The notes below the pieces were generated by a model. That model was not told the DNA's origin. It saw only the letters and a list, made by a program, of their open reading frames with translations, and did not search any database. Below are positions 33,477 to 44,756 of a stretch of 64,000 nt of DNA, piece by piece (position 1 is the first letter of the stretch; each line of letters opens with the position of its first letter). A program made the position numbers and the translations under genes. This DNA comes from Agrocybe praecox. Its lineage: Eukaryota; Basidiomycota; Agaricomycetes; Agaricales; Agrocybaceae. The DNA lies in NCBI GenBank assembly GCA_964017145.1, contig OZ024849.1:3100001-3164000 (forward strand), given 5' to 3'.

Positions 33477-35117
33477 ATGGCAGACAGTCAGCAACGAGAT
33501 GACGTCGCTGACGTTCAGCAACCCCAGACCATAACAAGAATCCATCTATGGTTACGGGTCTTGTCCGACCGTCTTCTGTCCTTGAAAGTTCAATTGCAAA
33601 CAAGGATTTCGAATCATCCTTCTATTTCTAATGTTGACATCAAGTTCGCCTTCAAGAAATTCTTGACCACATTTGCAAAATGTATAGCAATCTTCATTGT
33701 CGTTTATGCTATATTTGTGGCCCTGCTGTTTATACCTCTCTTTCAGACTCAGTAAGTACGTATTCCATTCTAACAAAATAGTCCTTAACAATTTGTAGTG
33801 CGCTGTTTTTACACACAATTCAAGTGCCATTTTCTCCGGATTTCAATGTCCCAGAACGATACGGCCTAGCTCGTGAGTTACTCCTACATCTATTAGTATA
33901 ATTAGGACTTACACCCGCCTAGCAAACAGAACCTTCAACTTGAAAGTCCATACGCCTGATAATCACCATCTAGGCGCATGGTTCATTCTTTCCGACTCTT
34001 ATTACCAGTCGTTACCCAGCACTCAGATACCCAATGATAACATCACGCAACACATCCATGGGGCACTTGCGCAGAGGCCTGTCATTCTCTACCTGCATGG
34101 CAACGGCCCAACGAGGGCGTTCAGGGCGACGGTACAACAGTACCAAGCATTTTCGACTCGTTTGGATGCGAATGTGCTGGTAATTGACTATAGAGGGTTC
34201 GCTGACAGCACTGGTAGAGAAGGACCGAGTCAAAATGGGTTAACTGTGGACGCAATGGCTGCTTTTGAGTGGTTAATCCAGAATGGGAAGAGTGAAGAAG
34301 ACATTCTCGTCGTGGGTCATAGTCTAGGAACAGGCGTGTCCGGACAGCTGGGGAAGAAATTGGGTACCGATGGGCGGCAGTGTAAGGGTATCGTTTTACT
34401 GGCAGTGGGTACATTTTCGACCATTATTTTTATTTCTTTTGCTCAATTTTTGGAGACAGCCGTTCTCCAGTATCCCGACTCTTATCGCCTCCGACCGCCT
34501 GTTTGGCATCTTTCCACTCTTGGGACCCTTTTATTTCATTCCTGGTGCTACCAGTGAGTTGCTCGTATCAACTGTAAACCCGATATTTATAGAACCTTTA
34601 AATAGGTCTTTTCAAACGCGCAATTCGCAACCCATTTGACACGCTGAAAGCCATCCCTGTATGCTGAATCTTTCTTACTTTGACTTGTAACATGACTAAT
34701 GAACATTAGGATATAACAGCGCCCAAAATTTTGATTGCACATGCAGAGGACGATCGCGTGATCCCACATACACACTCCGACGTCCTTTTTGATGAATTTG
34801 TGAAACCTTATTTACACACCTACGGCGAGCTCACGAAGACCTCATGGGACAAAACCGACATCTACCAAAGACCGCTTGGGGTGTATGGGTACCCGCCAGA
34901 AAAGGGGAATTATGCCGATTCGGGCGTACAGCGACACGCCAATACCAGCATCATCCCCAACTTTGGTCGTGTATCGGAGTTTGAATTGAACGGAGACGTG
35001 AACAGGACTTTCGTCCTTGTGAAAAGCCTCGCTGGCGAACATGATTACGTGGGTATACAGGAGGGTGTGGTTGATATTGTTGGAAGGGTATTTGGAATTG
35101 CGAGAAATATGGTTTGA
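33477..35117 (+). CDS. ABHD12-like alpha/beta hydrolase, copy A (active-type)
   Basis: Membrane-anchored serine hydrolase resembling ABHD12 (monoacylglycerol/lysophospholipid lipases). Six exons (33477-33751, 33799-33872, 33923-34404, 34460-34553, 34606-34658, 34710-35117) total 1386 nt and encode 461 aa, phases closing. One membrane segment is near residues 62-92 (CIAIFIVVYAIFVALLFIP). The globular part starts ERYGLAPNRTFNLKV. ILYLHGNGP holds the oxyanion region, VIDYRGFADS follows, and the nucleophile elbow is VVGHSLGTG (Ser codon 34321-34323). The acid is in HAEDDRVIP, and the late His in GEHDYVGIQEG. All triad parts are present. The tandem neighbour at 35555 is its paralogue. Confidence 0.88.
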
Positions 35118-35554
35118 AATTTTTTAAAGGTTCGTTACTCCTGCTTCGAGTTTTCCTTTTGGCTAATGCGATTTTTTTTACAGAGGTTCTTTACTGGTCA
35201 ATCTTATTTCATGCCTATAATGAACTTTATCCTGTGTGATTCTGAAGATGGTTATAGTTATTGAAATTCCTGGAAAAATCAATTTAGCCAGGTTCAAAAA
35301 TTACGTTTCTATGACCTCGCTCTTGAAATATTTGATATCGATGAAAATAATCTATGGTCAAGAGTCAAGAGTCAAGACGACAGTCAACGTTTCTTCTGTG
35401 GAGGTGACAAATACATTTTAATGTGCAATGTCCACTGTCCGTTAATGCTGACTGTTCTGTAGACTTCCATTTTCATTAGGTATGTCCTTACTACTACTTG
35501 GACGATCCTCATTCCTTCGGACCGCTCTTATCCAGGTTTACCCCCAGTATCAAC
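35118..35554. other. spacer between the tandem hydrolases, with a 7-bp repeat
   Basis: 437 bases. No gene. It holds a GTCAAGA tandem repeat at 35357-35377 and should include the promoter of copy B. Confidence 0.6.
35357..35377. repeat. GTCAAGA tandem repeat, three units
   Basis: Three perfect head-to-tail copies of GTCAAGA in the spacer between the two ABHD12-like genes. Confidence 0.85.
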
Positions 35555-37441
35555 ATGCCATCTCCAGCAGCACAAGCATCCGCACCCATGGAAGAGGCTC
35601 GAGTCGAACCTGCTCCATCTCGGCGACGAAAGTTATCTGAGCGACTTTCCAGCTCTCGCCATGCATTCTCTCAACGCCTTTCGAACTCTCGTCATGAGAT
35701 TGCGGAACAAGTGTCGACCTCGTCCAATGCAGTATCTCAGCGCATCTCCACCCAAGCAAAGACGATTAAAACTAAAGTCAAAACGAAAATGACCAATCTT
35801 ACACCACGCCCAATTCGGGCTCTTTTTTTCCTTGTCCGGTGGACGAAGAGACTACTTTTCTTTCTCTTCAGGAGTTTGATATTCTTAGTGAAGACTTCAT
35901 GGATTCTACTCCTTTGGTATCTCCTCTGTATGGTACTCCTGGCGTTACCTTTTGTTCAAAAACAGTGCGTATAAGATTTTCAGTTGTTCTTGAAGGCGAG
36001 TGCTGATTAAGATTGTCTGATCGTCATTTAGTGTAATTTTCCTCAACACTATAACTCTACCTCTATATGCAGATTTCGGCGTCCCCGAAAAATACGGGTT
36101 AGCTCGTACGTTTGATTTTTTCCGTTTCCGTGGAATGTCGCTCATGCATCGATATAGCCAACCGAACGTTTAATTTCCATATCCCAACTCCTGACCACCA
36201 GTCCTTAGGAGCCTGGTTTATCCTCTCTGAATCATATTATCAAGCTTTGCCTAGCACCACTCTACCCAATAATAACGTGCTGGAACGTATTCAAGATGCT
36301 CTCTTGAAAAGACCTGTTGTACTCTACCTACATGGTAGTGGACCCTCTAGGGCGTCCAGCCAGAGAGTACAGCAGTATCAAGCCTTTTCAACGAGGCTGA
36401 ACGCCAACGTGCTCGCGATTGATTACAGAGGGTTCGCGGATAGTACTGGCGGACAAGATCCAAGTGAATCTGGCTTGACGGTAGATGCGATGGCTGCATT
36501 TGACTGGTTGGTCACGAATGGAAAGAAGGAGGAGCATATCCTGGTCGTAGGACATGGATTAGGCGCTAGCGTGGCAACAGAATTGGGGAAGATGTTGACT
36601 GGTGATGGAAAGAGATGTAAGGGTATTGTGCTCTTGGCTGTAAGTATACTTTTTTACAGCCCCGATTTTCGCTAAATTGTAGCTTCCTACAGCCATTCTC
36701 GAGCATGTATCAAGCAGTGCTTTCGTACAGGCTGTTCAGATTTATTCCATTAATGGAACCTTTCTCTTGGATTCGTGGACACTATGGACACAGTGAGTAA
36801 ATATCCGTGGCCCTTAACTCTCCATTCATCTTTATAATGAATAGAAATCATCAAGAGTATGATACATTATCCATTCGACACCCTGCAGGCTGTAACCGTG
36901 AGTTCTCTCGTCATCGCGATCGTCCTTCGGTCTTTGTCTTTCTTACACAACACCTACCCGTCTGTAGGACAACCAGGCCCCGAGGATACTAATTGCACAT
37001 TCAGCAGACGACGGCGTCATTCCTTCTGTACAATCCGATACTCTTTTCAGAGCATTCTTAAAACCCTATATTCCTACCCTTCCTTTGCCACGAGCATATT
37101 TGGACGAGCCGGAACAATTTCAATTCTCTGCGAAGCAACGGCCTATGGGGGAGTACCTATATCCGCCAAATATGGAACACCAACTACTGGAGGCTGGAGC
37201 TCACAATATATCTGGAAAGACGGATGATAACTGGGACATTGATAAATACACTAGCACAACGCTCATCCCTAATTTTGGGCTCGTGTCCACGTTCGAGTCA
37301 AGCGATGACGCGGGTACTAGTGGTAGGAGGACATTCCTCCTGGTAAAGACTTTTGCTGGAGAACACGACGATGTGGGTCTGCAAGAAGGCCTGGTGGACG
37401 TTATTGGCAAAACGTTCGGTATGGACAGGGCTGCCGTGTAG
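35555..37441 (+). CDS. ABHD12-like protein, copy B, nucleophile lost
   Basis: Tandem paralogue of the gene at 33477. Six exons (35555-35964, 36032-36105, 36158-36639, 36693-36792, 36845-36897, 36968-37441) total 1593 nt and encode 530 aa with closed phases. Exons 2, 3 and 5 have exactly the lengths of copy A (74, 482, 53 nt). The N-terminal part is longer, with a basic coil-like region (RLSSSRHAFSQRLSNSRHEI) and a hydrophobic membrane stretch around 105-135. LYLHGSGPSR, AIDYRGFADSTGG, the acid HSADDGVIP and His GEHDDVG are kept. The nucleophile elbow, however, reads VVGHGLGAS: GGA at 36556-36558 codes Gly where copy A has Ser. It is probably a pseudoenzyme, unless there is a sequencing error. 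The frame is otherwise fully open. Confidence 0.87.
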
Positions 37442-38267
37442 ATGAAAAAATAAGAGAGGCGTAAGTATTATTTCAAGCTTCAGCTATCAAAGTATGTCGA
37501 GCAGAAATTTTCTTTTAGTTATGAGCTGCTCCCTCATCGAGCATTCGTGCTTGTATCGAAGGCTTGCGATGGCTGGATTTTTTGTGGACAGGAGTAGAAA
37601 GCTTAGGAATATGAACAGTGTACACTTTTTCGGGCCAGTAGATATTTCATGGATCTTGATTATCATGACCTGGGTCTAGGTAGAATCTTACGCAATTCCG
37701 GGCATCATTGTTGTACAGACACTTCCATGATCGCCAACATGAGGCTCTCAGGTCTATTGGGGCAATATCTGACAGCTGTGATGACGAGTGCACTAACTGC
37801 TCATGCTGTCGGTTCAAAGAGACCCTAGGAATGACCTCTATCCATTACTTATGATACATAGTATGCAAGGAATACATGCACCCAAGCATTCCTAACCTTC
37901 CATAAGGCAAAATATCACATAATTTACGTCCATGTATGACTTTTTTCTTCTTGTTAGCAACCGAAAATGGGCGGGACGGAAATCGATCACCGAATCAGCC
38001 AATCAGAAAGCGTTGCTGGGTCTGTCAGAATTATTTCTCACGGGTCCAAATAGACGGGGGGAAAGTTGTAACGTTACCCTGCTTATTCTCCGACGACGAC
38101 GACGAACTTCGCCCGCCCCGTTCTTCCCTAGCCTCCAAGGCACTTTCCTCTCTTTTTCAACGCTCACAACCGCTTGTTCTGTGCGGACACATTCTTTTCA
38201 AGGCTCCTTCGTTTACGACAAACACTTTGACACCACTATCTCCTTCTCACTGTAATATCTCGTTAAA
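37442..38267. other. intergenic, promoter of the membrane-protein gene
   Basis: 826 bases between two plus-strand genes. Frames at 37.9-38.3 kb (both starting near 37932) are leader sequence rather than coding: the true ATG at 38268 follows them. Pyrimidine-rich stretches before the ATG look like a 5' leader. Confidence 0.55.
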
Positions 38268-40324
38268 ATGGGCTTTACCCACATCATTGGAACCCACAAA
38301 CACACCAAGAAGCAAGCTGAAGCTATAGAGCAGCTTATTGAGAAGCGCGTTAGCGAGGTTATTGAGAAACGCGATAGTGAGCCCATTGTATGCTCCATCG
38401 GTTCCGTGATGAAAAGCTAATATTCTTGCAGATTGTGCGAATGGCCTTTACCAAGCTCCGCAGCTAGGAGCTAGCGTAGACTCTCTCCAGCCTTTGAATA
38501 TAACGTGGGACCCCACATGTCTCGATTCCAAGGCGGTCGATATCTATCTCTACTCTCCTGGCTCGGCAACTTCTCGTGTTCATGTATGGACTGGCGTCGC
38601 TACGTCCAGAGGAACATATGAGGCGGATCTTATGCCTCGTTGGTGGCAGTCTACAAGCCAGCAATCCCTTCAGATCATCATTGTGCCCTCAGGGGACTTG
38701 GTTTTCCAAGCAGAGTACCCCAACGGTCCTGTTTTCACAGCGACATACACCGAACCTGCTTCTGGTGTTCCTGCATCAGCAGATACCAGCCTGATCGACG
38801 CTACTGGTGTTACTCCCGTTAACGACCTCGCCACAAAGCCAGGAATGAGCTCAGGAAAGAAAGCAGCCGCTATTCTTATTCCTCTGCTCTTCATTTTCCT
38901 TTGCGTGGGCGCATATATCAAGATGAAACGCAACAGGAACAAGGATAAGAGAAAGAAATGGACAGAGGCGGTCGACAAGCGCATGTCGACCATTTCTACC
39001 GACTGGAAATCCGTTTCAGCTGCTGGAGCCAATGCCGCCATTCGCAACTCTATTGCTGTCGGTGCCCGCAATTCATCCTTCTCATTCGGTGCCCTTCGTC
39101 CTTCCAGCACATTTGGCGTTGAAGGTGGTGACGAAAAAGATCCCAACGAGGGCAGACGTACTGTCACTGGTGTGGGCCTTCGTAACCCCGCTGCTCTCAG
39201 TTCAACTGAGCGCGTCTCTCGTGTTTCATTTGCCCCCGATACCCGTGTTTCCCGTGTTTCCTTTGCTGATTCTACTGGCCGTCCCTCGGGCGAGTCTCGT
39301 AGGACAAGGGCATTCCACAGCGCATATATTCCACCAGTACCTGCTCTTCCCGAACAACAACAAACTGTCAACGAAAAAGATTCTGGTTCTGTCGAATCTG
39401 ATGGTGCCTCCTTCTCACCCAGGCAAACACAAGGCGCTTTGACACTTACACCCGAAGATATTCGCTCTAGGATCGCAGCAAAGAAGGCCGCACAGGAACA
39501 GCAACAACCATACCCAGAGGAGAAGAATGGCTTTGCAGACTTCTTGCCTGCTCTCAGCAGTACGTTTTTTCTATTTTCTTCTGAATATATATATGCGTAT
39601 ATACTCAACATATTCTGCCCTTTTTGTAGTGATGCGCACTGGAGGTGAAGACCAGCAAAGCCAGGATGATTTCCTCTTCCCAACCCCTGTTTCTCCTCCA
39701 CCTGCTTATCCCAAACCCGTCGCTTCTATCACCACCACTATGACCGCACAGCCATCAGGTTTAAGCAGCCCTGTGATGTCTAGTATGCCTATGCAGCCTA
39801 TGCCCGCTTCTGTGATGTCTCCCGATGAGATGCTCCGCGCGTACGCTGAAAGGAAGAAATCTATGGCTGGAATTACCTACCCCTCTGCTGCAGCTACCAA
39901 TGGATCTCGAGGAACACCTACGCCCCCTCCTGTCAACAGTAACGGGATGCGTGTTCTGTACGACGCTAGCACTAGATCTATGAGCCCTACCCACACCGGA
40001 AATACCTCTGTCTCTTCAAATACATATGCTGGCTCCATGGTCAGCAGCAATCCTTTCGGCGCGGCTGCTCTCAGCGTAATTGGTGGACCGATGCCCACTT
40101 CCACATATGATTATGCACAGAGCGCGTACAGCCAGACTTCGCACACCGGATCGTCAGAGGCGTACGCTGCTGCCCAGGCCGCTCATCAGCAGTACGCTTT
40201 TGGCCACCATGCAAATGAGAGCATTGGTGTTGGCAGCTATGGAGGAGCCAGGTACGCCATTGGAGAGGATGAAGACGACGCCTCGATTGTTAATGGCAAT
40301 GCCGCTATCGGTAGGGCCACTTAA
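38268..40324 (+). CDS. conserved single-pass membrane protein with long cytoplasmic tail, 643 aa
   Basis: Three exons (38268-38376, 38432-39559, 39630-40324) total 1932 nt and encode 643 aa, phases closing. The first intron donor (GTGAGC at 38377) was chosen because it alone joins EKRD to NCANGLYQAPQLG. The N-terminal domain (about 37-150) has LNITWDPTCL, VDIYLYSPGS, HVWTGVATSRGTY and TATYTEPASG and looks like a beta-rich ectodomain. One membrane segment (AAAILIPLLFIFLCVGAY) is followed by a basic stop-transfer (KMKRNRNKDKRKKW). The rest is a Ser/Pro/Gly-rich tail with repeated RVSRVSF. No classical signal peptide is visible at the start. I recall homologues across Agaricomycetes with this layout; function unknown, possibly cell-surface sensing or wall-related. 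Confidence 0.85.
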
Positions 40325-41360
40325 AGGCGTTCTTTCCTCTTCCTCCTTGCTTTCCTTCTCCTGCCCCGTCCATCCACACTGTTCTAGCTTCTAATCTCTT
40401 GTGTCTCTGTTGTGGTCGTGTAAGAATGATTGTATGTTTGACTTTTCTAAACGCTATCTATATTTCATATATACGATAACTCTGCTTTCTATCCTCGACC
40501 TTGGTTTCTTTTCCTAGGCCGATATACATATACCTTTTCTTCCTTCTACGACGATTTCTATGTCTTTTCTCCCCTAAACCTGTGTTAGTAGCCCATTTCA
40601 GTCCGCTGCTCCTCGCCCTTTTATTGTTTTTGCTTTAAAAGTTGTTCCGTCGGTGGTGTAGGAGCACAAAAACTTTCTTCTAATGGGAGCTGAAACGACT
40701 TCCCTAGTGGAAGTCTTGCTCTCCAGGCTCGCACCATTACGTCTCTTCTGGTTCGCATATTGTCTACTTCCTACGAGTAGCCGTGCACACCTGTTTACAT
40801 GATTATCAGCCGGTTCTCAATCTTTCTCTAATTTGTCCCGAATTTTTGGTATTTGGATTGTTTTTTTTTGAATCGATAATAGTCGGTACGTACTATGTCT
40901 AAACGTACGAGTATCGTTACATCCTTGTATACCTATTCTTTCATGTTTACCCCCCCTTTCTGTTTGCTTTTTGAGCCGATGGAGGAAAATTGGGGTTTGT
41001 TCTGCATGTACAAACGAAACTAACTGACAAACTAGCTGGATCGGCCCCTCATTTCTGTGAATCGAATTCAAACAAGAGAAAGGAACTCCTTGTTACGTGC
41101 ACTAATTTAAACGTGTATGATCTTAGGTACGATAGTCGTCTAAGAGTCTCTTCAACGTCGCGGTTTTGAAATCAGGTTCGGTGGTGTACTCGTAGGGATT
41201 GAGACGTTGTATTAGCACGTACTCCTCTATTCGAGTTATAGCTAAATGCATGTCCGTAGATGACCATTTGACGAGTAACTGAATAATATATGTTCTGTGT
41301 ATCTGATCTATAAAGATAAATAAGAAGAAAATCCCCCCGAGCCAAGGAGAAAAACGCACT
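40325..41360. other. convergent 3' spacer, pyrimidine-rich
   Basis: 1.0 kb between two convergent stop codons, very rich in C and T on the plus strand near 40.33-40.62 kb. A minus-strand frame at 41.12-41.37 kb (83 codons) overlaps the F-box 3' end and is not convincing. Confidence 0.5.
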
Positions 41361-42746
41361 TTATGATTCTCCATGAATCTGGAGACCGCAGGATGTACAT
41401 ATGCAATATGCCTCGTCCACTAACAGGCGGAATCGGTCGATATCTTTCTGCTCTCCGGTGACGCATAGTCGAGCTTCAATTAGTCGTAGGGGTGCGGGCG
41501 GAGGAGATGCAGGCACTGACGACTCGGTGACAATAGCAGACGCACGTCCCCCTCGAGCAAGGGCAATGGGTAAGAGATCGAGAATTTCCTGCCGGGCGTC
41601 AATGGATAGTATCATAAGAGATGGGCAGAGCCAAGTCGGCTGGTCCTGCCCAGGGATACCCCAGACCTGTGGTGAGGATAGAGCGGTATATAGACTGCCG
41701 TCCTGCAATGCGTTCTTTTCCGAATCTTGGATGAAGAGCCGGACGAGATTCGGGAGGCGCGCCAGCCAACGGATTAGGTATGGTATATCGTCGACTCCGA
41801 GACACTCAAAGAGCTCGAGTGTGTGTAACGATGTTGGTAGAAATGTCGGATCGCTCCACTGTGAAAAAAGGGTTGCGGGTGTATACTCGACGTGATTAAT
41901 TTCATTGTAGTAATGGTGCCCATAGTAGGACCATGGCTGCCACCACATATACAGTTTGTTGTCCGACTGGTCGATCGACAGTGTTTGCAGAAAAGGGGAG
42001 GCAATATTTGAGAGCAATAAAGGCCATTTGCCGACTTTCTTCAGTCGAAGATTCGTAAGGTGGTTTAAATGTATCGTGGGCGGGAGTCGAATAAGTGAGT
42101 CTGCAAAATGGTTTATGCTTTCAAGCTCTATGGTAATCGCATTTCGCGCCCGCGAAAGATATGTCCATGTGTTTCCGATGTCAGCTTGCCGTAAGTTCCC
42201 AACAATTCGAAGGAAGAGGATTGAAGGGCTCAGAAAACCTATGATCCACTCGCGTGGCAAAGCGCGTGCCTCAAAAAATTGTAGCCGACTCTGTGGAGGG
42301 GAAACCCCTGGTTGAGGGGAGAAAAATCCTTGCGAGGTATCATTAAGACGCTGTGAGTTCGAAAGAGACAAACTCTTCAGTGACTGAAGGTCAACCAAGT
42401 GAAGTCCATAAAGGAAGTCAGTTCCGACTTGTAAGCTAACCCAATTTTTGGACAGGGATTGAAGGTTTTGCACAACGATCTTGTACTTCCTGTTTCGCGC
42501 AATATTCTCGATAGTTATTGTCAAAGGTGATGCCTTCGCCTTGGCGATTTGCTTCTCTAATATTGTTGGAGAAGTGTTTTTTGACGCGGAAATTATCCCC
42601 CAAAGGCGCGGTGTGCTGTTGATGGTATCTCGCCAGTTGCGACACACTAAGGCGAGAGGGATAAGAGATTGGATTCCCGTTGTGTGTATTCCAACCTCGA
42701 AGACAAAAGCCAGGATTTCGGGAGGGATTTCATCGACGAGGGCCAT
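41361..42746 (-). CDS. F-box protein, 461 aa, intronless
   Basis: Single exon. Residues 5-50 (EIPPEILAFVFEVGIHTTGI then LIPLALVCRNWRDTINSTPR with LW) are a typical F-box, the Skp1-binding module of SCF ubiquitin ligases. The rest shows leucine-rich segments (LQSLKSLSLSNSQRL; HLNHLTNLRLKKVGKW; FLQTLSIDQSDNK; LHTLELFECLGVDD; NLVRLFIQDSEK), consistent with an LRR-like substrate domain. The ending CICTSCGLQIHGES is Cys-rich. The F-box looks nearer to the general basidiomycete F-box/LRR type than the divergent one at 24187. Confidence 0.87.
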   Translation of the reverse strand: MALVDEIPPEILAFVFEVGIHTTGIQSLIPLALVCRNWRDTINSTPRLWGIISASKNTSPTILEKQIAKAKASPLTITIENIARNRKYKIVVQNLQSLSKNWVSLQVGTDFLYGLHLVDLQSLKSLSLSNSQRLNDTSQGFFSPQPGVSPPQSRLQFFEARALPREWIIGFLSPSILFLRIVGNLRQADIGNTWTYLSRARNAITIELESINHFADSLIRLPPTIHLNHLTNLRLKKVGKWPLLLSNIASPFLQTLSIDQSDNKLYMWWQPWSYYGHHYYNEINHVEYTPATLFSQWSDPTFLPTSLHTLELFECLGVDDIPYLIRWLARLPNLVRLFIQDSEKNALQDGSLYTALSSPQVWGIPGQDQPTWLCPSLMILSIDARQEILDLLPIALARGGRASAIVTESSVPASPPPAPLRLIEARLCVTGEQKDIDRFRLLVDEAYCICTSCGLQIHGES

Positions 42747-43009
42747 CCTGGGTGAAGACAGAAGTCGGATACTCGAAGGAGAAGTCGTTAAAGTTAAAGT
42801 ATGTTATTTAGTTCGTTGCTTGGGATGTGCTTGGGTTTTATTTGCTGAAGATCCGAGTCGATATTTGAGAGCTGCAGATTCTTTCTTTCGAAACGACTTC
42901 ACCAAGTAGCGGAGCCGGTATGCCAAGGCTGTCATTCGTTATGCTTGAAGTGATCGTGACTCGACTGCCAACTTATGGTGGCCAACTTTTGTGACGAGCC
43001 TGCTGGGTC
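42747..43009. other. spacer, F-box promoter
   Basis: 263 bases upstream of the F-box gene, no coding signal. Confidence 0.4.
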
Positions 43010-44100
43010 GGGAGCGGCAGTCAGACGGCCTTGGTAATAATATAGTGCGGACCCGGCAGATCCATGGGAGGCTTCATCTTCCGAGTAGTGTTAGTGAGAA
43101 TCGTTGCTGTGATCCTTGAAAGAGATATGATTCTTTTCAGGCTTGCGTAGCATAGCTTCGTCCGTAAATATTTTCAGGTCATACACGTGCTCCGTCTAGA
43201 TCTATGGTCAGCTTTATGAAGTCGATTGAGGGTCATGAACCTAACCTCAGTTGGCTTCAAGCACCACTCAAAGTTATCGTACGCGTTATGTGCATCAGAT
43301 TGAAGTTGACTAGGATGTCAAATGCCGTAGCAGCCGATTTGAACTAGACATATTGTAAACAGTGACTCATGCTGTCGGTAAGGACCACCTACAGATTTGG
43401 AGTCATGGTCGCTATCAAATTAACCTACTTCCCTACGGAGTATGTGAGCAGCAGACAGGACGACTCGAGGGATGCCTTTAGTATATGGCTGAGGGTGCGA
43501 GCGATCTTGAAACCCAGTCAGAACACACGAATATCCGTCTCGTTCAAGTACCTTGAGAGAGAGGTGGATAAAGTGATATCTGATCCAAGAGACATGCAAG
43601 CACATCATGTTCAAATGACTTCTTCCTGTTACCAATGCTTTCGATGGGTCGGTGTAGTAAACCTAGAAGATTGGTAAGTCGTTTGGTCCACGTTGCCTCT
43701 GCCTGTTCTAACTGGAGACAATATCAGATAACATCCATTAGAAAATGGTGGGACTGACAAACAAACAAAAGATGGGTCAGCCATGTGGTACCGGGGGCCG
43801 CCAGCGCTTCAACCTGCTTGGAACAAGTCAAGATGGCGGACGCCACGTAACGTTTTCCACCCTCGCCCCCGCATTCTTCCACGCAGGCAAGCATGGTAAG
43901 CACAACCTGATCAAGTTTGACGGATACCTCTTCTGAATCCTTTCTATATGTATGAGTACTGCAGGAGTCGGGCATGAACTTTTCGTTGATAATGTTCTCT
44001 GCGGTAGAGACAAGTTCTTGAAGGGCTCCGGCTCTCGCTAACAGCGTCAATAGCCGGCTTAAGTCTTTCTTAGAACACGACAGAAGCGTCCGCAGAACAT
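43010..44100 (-). pseudogene. HNH-endonuclease-like gene, probably degraded
   Basis: Pieces of a basidiomycete HNH-type protein lie in order on the minus strand. An N-terminal helical part reads TLLARAGALQELVSTAENII with FMPDSC, then SEEVSVKLDQVVLTMLACVE with ECGGEGGKRYVASAIL. The HNH start is VLERDGYSCVLTGFQDRSHP with VVLSAAHILRREVG. Further on come AHNAYDNFEWCLKPTE and PPMDLPGPHYIITKA. The His/Asn parts of an HNH fold (SAAHI; H.A.DNF.WCL) are visible. Stops fall between these pieces (after REVG, and before HPSQ) and no ATG was found at the 5' end, though an upstream exon could exist. Either unresolved introns or decay explain this; I favour decay. Adjacent to a PD-(D/E)XK-like gene that is also broken. 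Confidence 0.6.
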
Positions 44101-44756
44101 GAAGTCAGGGTTGCTGTTGTACACTCCAAGTAATCGTTTTGGTTGTGAGACATCAAGATAGTTTGCAGCAAAAGGAGAGTCGCCTCAAGTAGGTCGGAGT
44201 CCTAACTTGAATCCTGCGTCAGATAAGATAAGATAATGATAGAACACTCATACCTAATTTGGAACAGTTCTTACGCCTTTTGGACTTGTTTTGGACAACC
44301 GCCTGTCAGCTAATCAGAATCTTCTCAGTTGTAGTCAGACTTCTGTTTGATTTGCAAAGCCAAGGACTGAGTCATTTAAATCTTAGGGGCCATTTTTTCC
44401 ATATATTTTTCTCGAGTCACGACCAAAAGTGTGGAAGTGGAAGTCACGAAAAGACTTCCACTTTGCTTCCACTGCCCTGTGGGAATTGCAAATTCACTTT
44501 CACTGCCAAGTTATATGATGACAAAATGGATTTTATTTATCTACCAGTTGAAAATATGAACGCATACGCGCCATTTCCCTGCCAGACCCCAATCTCTGTC
44601 TGACCAAAGTAAGGCTAGATTTTTTTGTTTTTATTTTTGAGGGACGAGGAAATTGAAACATGATACAATATTGTACGATGCAAGCTGCATTTTCCGCGAG
44701 AGGAGGACATCAATGCTGTGGTGAAATGCAAAAAATAACAAGTCTGACCATGGAAT
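44101..44756. other. intergenic with hairpin and GATAA repeats
   Basis: No supported gene; a plus-strand frame at 44.26-44.60 kb matches nothing. The stretch has a short GATAA tandem (about 44222-44236) and a perfect inverted repeat at 44435-44463. Confidence 0.45.
44435..44463. repeat. perfect 11-bp inverted repeat with 7-base loop
   Basis: Left arm AAGTGGAAGTC at 44435-44445 and its exact reverse complement at 44453-44463, separated by ACGAAAA. The surrounding sequence repeats TTCCACT more than once, so it could be part of a small decayed element. Confidence 0.7.

Noticed and set aside
38670..39701. 343-codon minus-strand open frame
   Set aside because: It lies antisense to exon 2 of the clear membrane-protein gene at 38268-40324; its composition mirrors that gene and it shows no domain.
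41123..41374. 83-codon minus-strand frame after the F-box gene
   Set aside because: It overlaps the F-box 3' end, has no family and no splice link that would extend the F-box protein.
43369..43677. 102-codon plus-strand frame
   Set aside because: Antisense to the HNH-like pieces, which carry recognisable motifs.
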